DNA from: Ruminococcaceae bacterium UBA6416 | Lineage (GTDB): Bacteria; Bacillota; Clostridia; Oscillospirales; Acutalibacteraceae | Assembly (NCBI GenBank): GCA_002438505.1 | Contig: DJPI01000042.1 | Location: forward strand, 58,888-122,887 | Length of the DNA: 64,000 nucleotides | Direction of reading: 5' to 3' | Position numbers and translations under genes: made by a program | Part shown: piece after piece, positions 1-7,750 of the stretch | Position numbering within the stretch: position 1 is the stretch's first letter | How the letters are laid out: each line of letters begins with the position of its first letter | The notes under the pieces: generated by a model | The model's database searches: none | What the model saw: the letters and a program-made list of their open reading frames with translations, nothing else | Told to the model about the DNA's origin: nothing

Positions 1-517
1 CGGCACCGGAATTACCGGTGAACGCGGTCAGACAACCTGAAAGCTCAGCTCTGATTTTTTCAATGTCAGACTTATCCTCCGGCGATATGGTATAAATATG
101 ATATCCGGTTGTTTTATATATATCAATCATTTTTTCAGCAGAAGCAAGGTCTGTCTTTGAAAAAACAATGAGCGGTTCAATGTTATTCTTTTGAGCAAGA
201 GCTGTCATTTTGTCAATAACGAGCGTGTTCGGCTCCGGGTCACGCATTGAAACAACGATTAAAAGCTTGTCAATGTTTGCAACGGGCGGCCGCCTGAGAA
301 AGTTTTTACGTTTCTCAACAGAACAGATAGTGTTTTCTGCGTTGTGGTTGATTTCAATTATAACCTTGTCTCCGGCCAAAGGAGTGATCCTTTCCTTGCG
401 AAACTTTCCTTTTGCTTTGCATTCAAAAACGCCGTCGGCGGTTTCCACATAATAGAAACCGCCGATACCCTTAATTATGATACCGTTTTTTTTGGCTGAT
501 TCGTTCTTGTTGTTCAT
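1..517 (-). CDS. rsgA: Ribosome small-subunit-dependent GTPase A, N-terminal part (cut by window edge)
   Basis: A 172-residue N-terminal part of RsgA (YloQ), the circularly permuted GTPase that checks late 30S subunit maturation. Residues about 10-70 read as the OB-fold domain. They are followed by the GTPase region, with a G4-type motif (FSKTD, near residue 120) before the P-loop, the order expected of a permuted GTPase. The visible part ends in FTGNSGA, the beginning of the GxSGxGKSS P-loop; the rest lies outside the window. The ATG at 517 follows a GAGGA Shine-Dalgarno inside the end of prkC, and prkC stops only 1 nt upstream. The prpC-prkC-rsgA order is a common Firmicutes arrangement. 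Confidence 0.9.
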   Translation of the reverse strand, partial: MNNKNESAKKNGIIIKGIGGFYYVETADGVFECKAKGKFRKERITPLAGDKVIIEINHNAENTICSVEKRKNFLRRPPVANIDKLLIVVSMRDPEPNTLVIDKMTALAQKNNIEPLIVFSKTDLASAEKMIDIYKTTGYHIYTISPEDKSDIEKIRAELSGCLTAFTGNSGA

Positions 518-518
518 T

Positions 519-2420
519 TTATTCCTCAATTACAGGGTCGCTGTTTTCGGTTAGTGGAGCGGAAGATGTCGGCTTTTCCGTTGAGGCTGTCGGAGCCTTA
601 GTGGACTCCGTTGTTCTTGCCGGTTCCGGAGGAAGCGTTGTTGAGCGTCGAGGCTCGCTTGTTGCTGAGCTTTGCGTTGTGCTTTCCGTTGTACGCTCTG
701 TTGTTGATTCCGTTGTGCTCTGTGTCGGGAGCTGACCGGTGCTGACATAGACGGCAATGGACGTGCCGGGAGCAACCTGCTCTCCAACGTGTTCATATCC
801 GATTATTGTTCCTCTTTCAGCCGCGTTGCTGCGATATTCGGTTCGCGATGAATCAAGAGCAAGCCCGACCTTTTCAAGTTCAACTTGAGCCTGTTCAACC
901 GTGAGTCCGTTGAGATTCGGAACATCAACCGGTTCGGAATCCTCAGTTGTTGCAACATAAATTGTAACAAGAGAACCCTCGTCAACCTCGGTGTCGCGTG
1001 CCGGTGAAGTTCTTATAACCGTTCCTGCGTCCTTGGTTGAACTCTTTTCTTTAATAATTTTGGTGTCAAAGTTCATTTCTTTAAGTCTTGACTGCGCGGT
1101 GCTGTATTCATATCCGTAAACATCGGGTACTTTAACCTTGTTTGCGGCCTTGGCAACATAAAGGGTAATTTCCGAGCCAAGAGTCACCTTTTTGCCTTTT
1201 TTCGGCATTTGGTCAAGAATGGTTCCGTTCGCTTTGTCATTTGATGACTGTTCAATGCAGTTGAAAACAAATTTTCCGGAGTATTCCTCGGCGTTCATGA
1301 CATCATTGGTGAAATTAAGTCCAATAAAACTCGGAACGGTGACTTTGTTTTTATCAGGGAGAACGATTGCAACAATAATAACCGCAAAAAGAACCAAGGC
1401 ACCGAGAACACCGGCAAGAACACCTATTGTTTTTTTCTTTGACTTGCCTTCTTCCTCATAGTTTTCCTCGGTGTCATACTCATAGTTTTTTTCCGGCTTC
1501 TCGGAATTTTTGGCAGCATTTTCAATGTTGCTCAAAGGAACATACTTCGTTGGCTGCTTGTCAACAAAGTATGAATAATCAAATTTCACGTTTGGATTTC
1601 TTTTGAATTCAGCAATATCCATGAGCATTTCGGATGCGGACTGATAGCGGTCATTGGGATTTTTCTGCATTGCACGGATAATGATCTGTTCAAGCCCAAC
1701 GGGAATGTCCGGGTTAAGCTCGCGCGGTCTCACAGGGTCGTTTTGAAGCTGCATCAAGGCCACGGAAACCGCATTGTCCGACTGGAACGGCACCTTACCT
1801 GTGAGCATCTCATAAAGAACAACACCAACTGAATAAAGGTCGGTTTTAGCGTCTGTCACACTGCCCTTTGCCTGTTCGGGACTGATATAATGAACCGAAC
1901 CGATGGCACCGTCTGTCATTGTTCTTGTTTCGCTGCGGCTAAAACGCGCAATTCCAAAATCAGTAACCTTAATCGTTCCATCAGAAAGGAGCATAATATT
2001 CTGCGGCTTAATGTCACGGTGAACAATGCCTTTGTCGTGTGCATGCTGAAGCGCTTTGAGAATTTGGGTAACAAAGTAAATCGCCTCACGGATATCAAGT
2101 CTGCCCTGCTGCTCAATATATTCTTTGAGTGTGATTCCGTCAACATATTCCATGACAATATACTGAAGATTATCGCCATAGCTCACGTCATATATCTTAA
2201 CAATATTCGGATGTGAAAGAACGGCAATCGCCTTAGATTCATTTTTGAATCTGCGTCTGAATTCTTCATTCTGCAAGAATTCATCCTTGAGAACCTTAAC
2301 GGCAACTATTCTGTTATCAATATTATCAAACGCTTTATAAACAACAGCCATTCCGCCAACGCCGATGATTTCAATAATCTCATAGCGCCCGTCAAGCCTT
2401 TTTCCAACATAGTTTTCCAT
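519..2420 (-). CDS. prkC: PASTA-domain Ser/Thr protein kinase (PrkC/Stk1)
   Basis: Membrane eukaryotic-type Ser/Thr kinase of 633 residues. The cytoplasmic kinase domain spans about 12-270, with glycine loop GVGG at 20-23, ATP lysine K42, catalytic HRD at 134-136 and DFG at 154-156. One membrane helix lies near 334-356. Three extracellular PASTA repeats follow, each opening with a VxVP(D/S/N) motif; PASTA domains bind muropeptides or lipid II in this family. The C-terminal 60 or so residues are a Thr/Ser/Pro-rich tail with TTEST-like units, which is unusual and may span or contact the wall. The partner phosphatase PrpC is directly upstream, 15 nt away. In Firmicutes the pair controls wall synthesis, division and spore germination. 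Confidence 0.96.
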   Translation of the reverse strand: MENYVGKRLDGRYEIIEIIGVGGMAVVYKAFDNIDNRIVAVKVLKDEFLQNEEFRRRFKNESKAIAVLSHPNIVKIYDVSYGDNLQYIVMEYVDGITLKEYIEQQGRLDIREAIYFVTQILKALQHAHDKGIVHRDIKPQNIMLLSDGTIKVTDFGIARFSRSETRTMTDGAIGSVHYISPEQAKGSVTDAKTDLYSVGVVLYEMLTGKVPFQSDNAVSVALMQLQNDPVRPRELNPDIPVGLEQIIIRAMQKNPNDRYQSASEMLMDIAEFKRNPNVKFDYSYFVDKQPTKYVPLSNIENAAKNSEKPEKNYEYDTEENYEEEGKSKKKTIGVLAGVLGALVLFAVIIVAIVLPDKNKVTVPSFIGLNFTNDVMNAEEYSGKFVFNCIEQSSNDKANGTILDQMPKKGKKVTLGSEITLYVAKAANKVKVPDVYGYEYSTAQSRLKEMNFDTKIIKEKSSTKDAGTVIRTSPARDTEVDEGSLVTIYVATTEDSEPVDVPNLNGLTVEQAQVELEKVGLALDSSRTEYRSNAAERGTIIGYEHVGEQVAPGTSIAVYVSTGQLPTQSTTESTTERTTESTTQSSATSEPRRSTTLPPEPARTTESTKAPTASTEKPTSSAPLTENSDPVIEE

Positions 2421-2435
2421 AAATCTGACACTCCC

Positions 2436-3164
2436 TTAACATTTGACGGCAACCGCAGTGATATTGTCACGTCCGCCGCTTTCGTTGGCTGCCGCAATGA
2501 GGACATCGCACAACGACTCAAATTCATTGTTATTATATATTTCAAGAATCCGTTCAGGTCTGACAAAACCGCTCAGCCCGTCTGAACAGAGAATTATTAC
2601 ATCGTTTTCATTAACATCAATATAATCAAAATCAATTTCAATTTCTTCATCAACGCCGAGAGCTCTTGTAATGATGTTTTTAATCGGATGGTTATCAAAC
2701 TGTTCTTTTGTTATCTGACCTTTATCCAGCATTTCCTGAACAAGAGAATGGTCTTTGGTAATCTGCTTAATCGAGTTTCCGGAAATTATGTATGCTCTGC
2801 TATCTCCAACATGAGCTATGCAGGCTGTCTTGCCTTTAACAACACAAGCGACTATTGTTGTTCCCATGCCTTTCAGACCGCTGTCAACCGAGCTGCGGTC
2901 AAAAACAGTGACGTTCGCCGTTGTTATGGCCGACAGGAGCATATTTTCAATCGAAACTCCGGACATTGACCTGTTATAACTCTTTTCGATTTTTCTGCTG
3001 ACCATATCAGCGGCAATAGAGCTTGCAAGCCTTCCTCCGGAGGCTCCGCCCATGCCGTCACAAACAACAGCCCAGACCGAACCGTCATCATATTTTCCGA
3101 AACGAAACGCATCCTCATTCGTTTCTCTGACTTTTCCAATGTCGGAATTTCCGATAACTTTCAT
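2436..3164 (-). CDS. prpC: PP2C-family Ser/Thr phosphatase (PrpC/Stp1)
   Basis: A 242-residue PPM/PP2C phosphatase, the usual length for the bacterial enzyme. The metal-binding motifs are intact: the N-terminal RETNEDAF, the VCDGMGG aspartate motif, HVGDSRAY, and SDGL plus GGRDNIT near the C-terminus. It is soluble and is expected to dephosphorylate PrkC and its substrates. Transcription runs rlmN-prpC-prkC. The ATG at 3164 follows an AGGTGAG Shine-Dalgarno about 7 nt upstream. Confidence 0.96.
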   Translation of the reverse strand: MKVIGNSDIGKVRETNEDAFRFGKYDDGSVWAVVCDGMGGASGGRLASSIAADMVSRKIEKSYNRSMSGVSIENMLLSAITTANVTVFDRSSVDSGLKGMGTTIVACVVKGKTACIAHVGDSRAYIISGNSIKQITKDHSLVQEMLDKGQITKEQFDNHPIKNIITRALGVDEEIEIDFDYIDVNENDVIILCSDGLSGFVRPERILEIYNNNEFESLCDVLIAAANESGGRDNITAVAVKC

Positions 3165-3230
3165 GCTCTCACCTCCGAAAACAATTTTATATTATAGAAC
3201 CGATAACCAAACAGCAATCAGTCAAATTTT

Positions 3231-4253
3231 TCATTTTTCACCTCTGCGCAGCTGACCGCATGAAGCGTTGATGTCGCTGCCGAGAGTCCGCCTGACTGTT
3301 ACATTTATACCGTTTTTTTCAAGAATTTTAATGAATGTATTAATACGCTCTGTGCTGCTTTTTGTGTAATCACGTTCTTTGACAGAATTGACCGGAATCA
3401 AATTAACGTGGCAAAGCATTCCTTTAAGCCTTTTTGAAAGCAAGCGTGCACAGTCATCACTGTCGTTAACACCGCTTATCATTGCGTATACAAATGAGAT
3501 ACGCCTGCTGGTTGCGGCAGTGTAATCGTGGCAGGCTTTCAACAGTGCTTCAATGTTCCAGCGGCTGTTGACAGGCATTGTACGGTTTCGTATTTCATCG
3601 CTTGGCGCATGGAGCGAGATTGAAAGTGTGAGCTGCAATTTTCTCTCCATAAGCTTATAAATTCCACTGACAACACCGCAGGTTGAAAGAGATATGTTCC
3701 GCATTCCGATATTCTGACCGTTTTCGTCTGAAACAAGTTCAAGAAAGCGCATCACATTATCAAAATTATCAAGCGGTTCACCAACGCCCATCATAACGAT
3801 ATGTGAAATTTTGATTCCAAGATCCTTTTGCGCTGTATAAACCTGAGCAAGGATTTCTCCCGGAAGGAGATTGCGGATAAAGCCAGCAATGCCGGACGCG
3901 CAGAATGAACAGCCCATCTTGCAACCAACCTGACTTGAAACACAGATTGTTCTTCCGTATTTATACTTCATGACCACTGATTCAATCAATTCTCCGTCAT
4001 GAAGTTTGAAAAGATATTTAACTGTTTCATCATACACTGAAACCAATTTTTTTGCAACAGTGCAATCAGAAATGTAATAGTTTTTTTTAAGTTTTTCCCT
4101 AAGATCCTTCTTAATATTTGTCATTTCATCAAAAGATGAAACCTGGTGCTTATGAAGCCATGAGTAAACTTGAGAAGCCGTATATGATTTTTCGCCTGCG
4201 GACGCAAACTTCTCTTTTATCTCCGCGAGACTCATTGAACGTATGTCTTTCAA
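3231..4253 (-). CDS. rlmN: 23S rRNA/tRNA adenine C2-methyltransferase RlmN
   Basis: Radical-SAM methyltransferase of 340 residues that makes 2-methyladenosine in 23S rRNA (A2503) and in some tRNAs. The 4Fe-4S cysteines are C111, C115 and C118 (CxxxCxxC). The C-terminal C332 is the methyl-relay cysteine expected in this family. The start is a TTG at 4253 that overlaps the rsmB stop by 4 nt and has GAGGGGG just upstream; an internal ATG at residue 7 is the alternative. Coupled with rsmB in an rRNA-modification unit. Confidence 0.96.
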   Translation of the reverse strand: MKDIRSMSLAEIKEKFASAGEKSYTASQVYSWLHKHQVSSFDEMTNIKKDLREKLKKNYYISDCTVAKKLVSVYDETVKYLFKLHDGELIESVVMKYKYGRTICVSSQVGCKMGCSFCASGIAGFIRNLLPGEILAQVYTAQKDLGIKISHIVMMGVGEPLDNFDNVMRFLELVSDENGQNIGMRNISLSTCGVVSGIYKLMERKLQLTLSISLHAPSDEIRNRTMPVNSRWNIEALLKACHDYTAATSRRISFVYAMISGVNDSDDCARLLSKRLKGMLCHVNLIPVNSVKERDYTKSSTERINTFIKILEKNGINVTVRRTLGSDINASCGQLRRGEK

Positions 4254-5572
4254 TCGTTCGCCCCCTCTTTAATAAAAAGTGCGGTGAAAAAGCCGTCACT
4301 GTTGTTTTTTGACGGAAAAACGGTTGCAAAGCAATCTTGGCTGACTGTTTCAAACGGCTTCTCTGCCCTGAATTCAGGGTTGTTCTTTTCAAAGCGATGG
4401 CATACATCTTCGTTTTCCGCCCTGCTCAAAGTACAGGTTGAATAAACAAGCCGGCCGCCTTTTTTGACGTATCTTGAGCAGTTTTGCAAAATTTCATACT
4501 GTATCTCCGGAAGAGATGCAAAATCTTTTGGGTTTTTAAATTTAATCTCCGGCTTTTTAGAGATAATACCAAGTCCGGAGCACGGAACATCACAAAGTAC
4601 ACAGTCGGCACTTTCTTCCAAAGAAGGGTCAAAAACTGAAGCGTTGCCAACTGCGGCTTCAACAATGCCGAGTCCGAGTCTTGAGGCGCCTTTTTTTATG
4701 AGCGAAACGCGGCCTTCATAAAGGTCGAACGCTCTGATTATGCCTTTATTATTCATAATCTGCGCTATTGTGAAAGTCTTCCCACCCGGAGCGGCGCAAA
4801 GATCAAAAACAGTATCTCCTTCTTTCGCTCCAAGCGCTTCGGCGCAAAGCTGAGACGGAATTCCCTGAACATGAAAAAGTCCCGACTTGAACTCTTCAAG
4901 CTCTTCAATCGAGCATGGCAGCGAGCCGAGCAGAAGCGAGTCTGCCGCAATTCCTTTTTCACATTCGATACCCTTGGATTTAAAGCGTTCGCAAAGGGAG
5001 TCGGTTGTGGTTTTCAACGTGTTTACGCGCACCGTGAGCCTGTCGGATTTCACAGAGCAAGAAAGAATACTCTCTGCTTTTTCCGCACCGTACTCACAAA
5101 GCCATTTTTCAACAAGCCACTGCGGGCAGGAATACTTAATACTCAAAAACTGGGCCGCGTCCTTTTCGTCCGGCAGCGCAAAGCCGTTTCTGTCAAGATT
5201 ACGCAAAACAGCATTGATTAGGCCGCAGGCATATGAGCAGCCGACTTTTTTTGAAAGGCTGACGCTTTCGTTAACAGCTGCAGATGAGGGCACCGATTCC
5301 ATAAACAAAAGCTGATATGCACCGAGACGCAGTATGGTAAGAACTTGAATCTTCAGCTTGCTTATTGGCTTTGAAAGATGAGCCGAAAGTGCATAATCAA
5401 GAGTAACAAGGCGCTCACAAACACCGTAAACCAAAGCAGAAGCAAAGGCCTTATCACGCAAATCAAGCCGCGACTCTTTCAGTGCGGCGTCTAAAGCAAG
5501 GTTTGAATATGCATTATCTTTAAAAATTTTTAAAAGCACATTATAAGCAATCAATCTTGCGTTCGGTTTCAT
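4250..5572 (-). CDS. rsmB: 16S rRNA (cytosine-967-C5)-methyltransferase RsmB
   Basis: A 440-residue RsmB/Sun. The N-terminal NusB-like RNA-binding domain covers about 1-130. The C-terminal SAM-dependent methyltransferase has the SAM loop CAAPGGKT and two catalytic-region cysteines, in DVPCSGLG and YSTCTLS. It methylates C967 of 16S rRNA. It lies between the zinc peptidase gene and rlmN, overlapping rlmN by 4 nt, which indicates translational coupling. Confidence 0.95.
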   Translation of the reverse strand: MKPNARLIAYNVLLKIFKDNAYSNLALDAALKESRLDLRDKAFASALVYGVCERLVTLDYALSAHLSKPISKLKIQVLTILRLGAYQLLFMESVPSSAAVNESVSLSKKVGCSYACGLINAVLRNLDRNGFALPDEKDAAQFLSIKYSCPQWLVEKWLCEYGAEKAESILSCSVKSDRLTVRVNTLKTTTDSLCERFKSKGIECEKGIAADSLLLGSLPCSIEELEEFKSGLFHVQGIPSQLCAEALGAKEGDTVFDLCAAPGGKTFTIAQIMNNKGIIRAFDLYEGRVSLIKKGASRLGLGIVEAAVGNASVFDPSLEESADCVLCDVPCSGLGIISKKPEIKFKNPKDFASLPEIQYEILQNCSRYVKKGGRLVYSTCTLSRAENEDVCHRFEKNNPEFRAEKPFETVSQDCFATVFPSKNNSDGFFTALFIKEGAND

Positions 5573-5583
5573 TTTTTCTCCGT

Positions 5584-6267
5584 TCAGTCTTTTGAATTAT
5601 ATCTTAAAATAAGTCTTAAAAGTGACATTATTGAAACAAGAAGTGCAGCAACATAAGTCATTGCAGCAGCAGTGAGAACCTTTCTTGCGCCGCGCTGCTC
5701 GTCAGAGGCAAGCATTCCGGTTTCATCAATAACCTTCATTGCTCTTGCGCTTGCGTTGAATTCGATCGGGAGAGTAACAAGCTGAAAAACAACAACGGCC
5801 GCAAATAGAATTATTCCAACCTTTGTCAAAACTCCGAAACCGAGAGCATAACCAATGACCGCAAGAAGTATTCCGGCAGAAGAACCGATGTTGGCAACTG
5901 GCAAAATGGCGTTTCGTACTCTTATCGGCGCATAGTTTTGCGCGTGCTGAGCTGCGTGACCGGCCTCATGGCAGGCGATTCCCACCGAAGCTATTGAGCT
6001 TCCGGAAAAGACTTTTGAAGAAAGGCGGATAACATTATCTCTTGGGTCATAATGATCCGTTAAATTGCCATTAATCGGAACAATGCGAACATTAGTAATG
6101 CCATAATATGAAAGCACTTTTGCGGCGGCTGCCGCACCGGTGAGTCCGGAACGGTTCTTAACGCGAGACATTGATTTGTAAGTGCTTTTAACGGCAATCT
6201 GCGCAGCAAGCGAAAGAATCACCGCCGGCAAAACAAGAACAAAGTAGTAATAGTCATACCAAATCAT
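5584..6267 (-). CDS. Membrane zinc metallopeptidase (YugP-like)
   Basis: A 227-residue membrane-embedded neutral zinc metallopeptidase (DUF1385-unrelated; the YugP/Zn_peptidase_2 family). An N-terminal membrane helix occupies roughly residues 6-24. The zinc site HEAGH is at 100-104, and two or three hydrophobic helices follow towards the C-terminus. The ATG at 6267 is preferred over longer in-frame starts because AAAGGAG lies just upstream and the family normally opens with a hydrophobic segment. It sits between fmt and rsmB in the def-fmt cluster, a frequent arrangement in Clostridia. Its substrate is unknown. Confidence 0.88.
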   Translation of the reverse strand: MIWYDYYYFVLVLPAVILSLAAQIAVKSTYKSMSRVKNRSGLTGAAAAAKVLSYYGITNVRIVPINGNLTDHYDPRDNVIRLSSKVFSGSSIASVGIACHEAGHAAQHAQNYAPIRVRNAILPVANIGSSAGILLAVIGYALGFGVLTKVGIILFAAVVVFQLVTLPIEFNASARAMKVIDETGMLASDEQRGARKVLTAAAMTYVAALLVSIMSLLRLILRYNSKD

Positions 6268-6295
6268 AATGCGCTCCTTTAATATAAAATTCAAT

Positions 6296-7225
6296 TTAGC
6301 CGAGCACCGTCCCGTTTTGAAGCTTGTGGCCGTTGAGGAACGAAACGGAATCCATGCGCTTTTTTCCCTCAAGCTGAATTTCCTTGAGTTCAATACATTT
6401 GTTGTCTCCGCAGCAGACAACAAGCTTTCCGTTCACCGGAACAATGCAACCGGGAATATTATTGCCCTTTTCATCGCTCAGAACCGCTTTGTGCAGCTTA
6501 AGCGTTTTTCCGTCAAGCCTTGTGAACGCGCCCGGCCAGGAGTAAAGTCCGCGGATTTTGTTATGAATTTCAAGTGCGCTTTTGCTCCAGTCAACAAGAC
6601 CCTCGTCCTTTGAAAGCAATCCGGCGTAGGTTGCTTTTGAGTCATCCTGTTTAACAGGCTCAAGCTCACCCTTTTCAAGCTTGTCTATCGTTTTCATCAT
6701 TACATCGGCGCCAAGAATGGAGAGCTTATCAAACATTTCAAGAGTTGTGTCATTGATTCCGATAGGAATTTTTTCTGTTAAAAGCATGTCTCCGGTGTCA
6801 AGCCCCTCATCCATCTTCATCGAAGTTACTCCGGTCTCAGTATCACCGTTAATGACGCAGTGATGAATCGGCGAAGCGCCGCGATATTTCGGAAGAATTG
6901 AGGCGTGAATATTGATGCAGCCATATTTTGGGTATGCAAGAAAATCCGGCGGAAGAAGCTTTCCGTATGCCACAACAATAACAAGCTCCGGTTCAATCTT
7001 TTTGAGAACTTCAACCCCGGCACCGTTTTTCAAAGTTTTAGGTTGAAAGACGGCAAAATTATGCTTCAGCGCCTCAATTTTAACATCGGGCATTTTTAGC
7101 TCCTGCTTTCTTCCAACAGGCTTGTCCGGCTGACAAAAAACACCAACAACTTCATGCTTTGAAGCGGCAAGCGCCTTAAGACATTCAACGGAAAAATCAG
7201 GTGTCCCCATAAATGCAATTTTCAT
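6296..7225 (-). CDS. fmt: Methionyl-tRNA formyltransferase
   Basis: A 309-residue Fmt that formylates initiator Met-tRNA using 10-formyl-tetrahydrofolate. It opens with MKIAFMGTPDFS. The folate-binding and catalytic region (HASILPKYRGASPIHH) is clear, and a C-terminal OB-like tRNA-binding domain follows. The ATG at 7225 with an upstream GAGG Shine-Dalgarno is chosen over an upstream in-frame start that would add 21 non-homologous residues and run into def. It works with the peptide deformylase encoded 28 nt upstream. Confidence 0.96.
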   Translation of the reverse strand: MKIAFMGTPDFSVECLKALAASKHEVVGVFCQPDKPVGRKQELKMPDVKIEALKHNFAVFQPKTLKNGAGVEVLKKIEPELVIVVAYGKLLPPDFLAYPKYGCINIHASILPKYRGASPIHHCVINGDTETGVTSMKMDEGLDTGDMLLTEKIPIGINDTTLEMFDKLSILGADVMMKTIDKLEKGELEPVKQDDSKATYAGLLSKDEGLVDWSKSALEIHNKIRGLYSWPGAFTRLDGKTLKLHKAVLSDEKGNNIPGCIVPVNGKLVVCCGDNKCIELKEIQLEGKKRMDSVSFLNGHKLQNGTVLG

Positions 7226-7253
7226 ATATTTAAACCTCGTAATTGTTCGTTTT

Positions 7254-7739
7254 TCATTCGTTATTATTAAGGCGGCTGAGTTCTTCATCCGTCAGCATAT
7301 GCTTTGCACGGTCGGTAAAAATTATTCCGTCAAGGTGATCAATTTCATGGCAAAAGCAGCGAGCCTTGAGCCCTTCACCCTTGAACAGGCACCACTGTCC
7401 CTTGCGGTTCTGTGCACGCACCTTAACAAATTCCGGGCGGCAAACAACGCCCCATTCGCCCGGAAGCGAAAGACAGCCCTCCTGACCTTCCTGCTCGCCG
7501 CTTGTTTCAACAATTTCGGGATTGATGAGTTCAAGCGGTTTTCCGTCTCCAACGTCAACAATAACCGCGCGGCGCAGTATTCCGACCTGAACAGCGGCAA
7601 GACCGGCACCATCGGCTTTTTTTAAAGTTTCTTTCATGTCATCAAGAAGCATCCAGAGCTTTTCGTCAAATTTCACAACCGGACGGCTCTTCTTTCTCAG
7701 CACCGGATCTTCAACCGTTACAATTTTTCTGATTGCCAT
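7254..7739 (-). CDS. def: Peptide deformylase
   Basis: A 161-residue Def with all three family motifs: GAGLAAVQVG (about 44-53), EGCLSL with metal ligand C89, and HEIDHLDG with H131, E132 and H135. It removes the N-formyl group from nascent proteins at the ribosome. It is preceded by priA (11 nt) and followed by fmt, the classic priA-def-fmt-rsmB order of Firmicutes. Confidence 0.96.
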   Translation of the reverse strand: MAIRKIVTVEDPVLRKKSRPVVKFDEKLWMLLDDMKETLKKADGAGLAAVQVGILRRAVIVDVGDGKPLELINPEIVETSGEQEGQEGCLSLPGEWGVVCRPEFVKVRAQNRKGQWCLFKGEGLKARCFCHEIDHLDGIIFTDRAKHMLTDEELSRLNNNE

Positions 7740-7750
7740 AACTATTCTCC

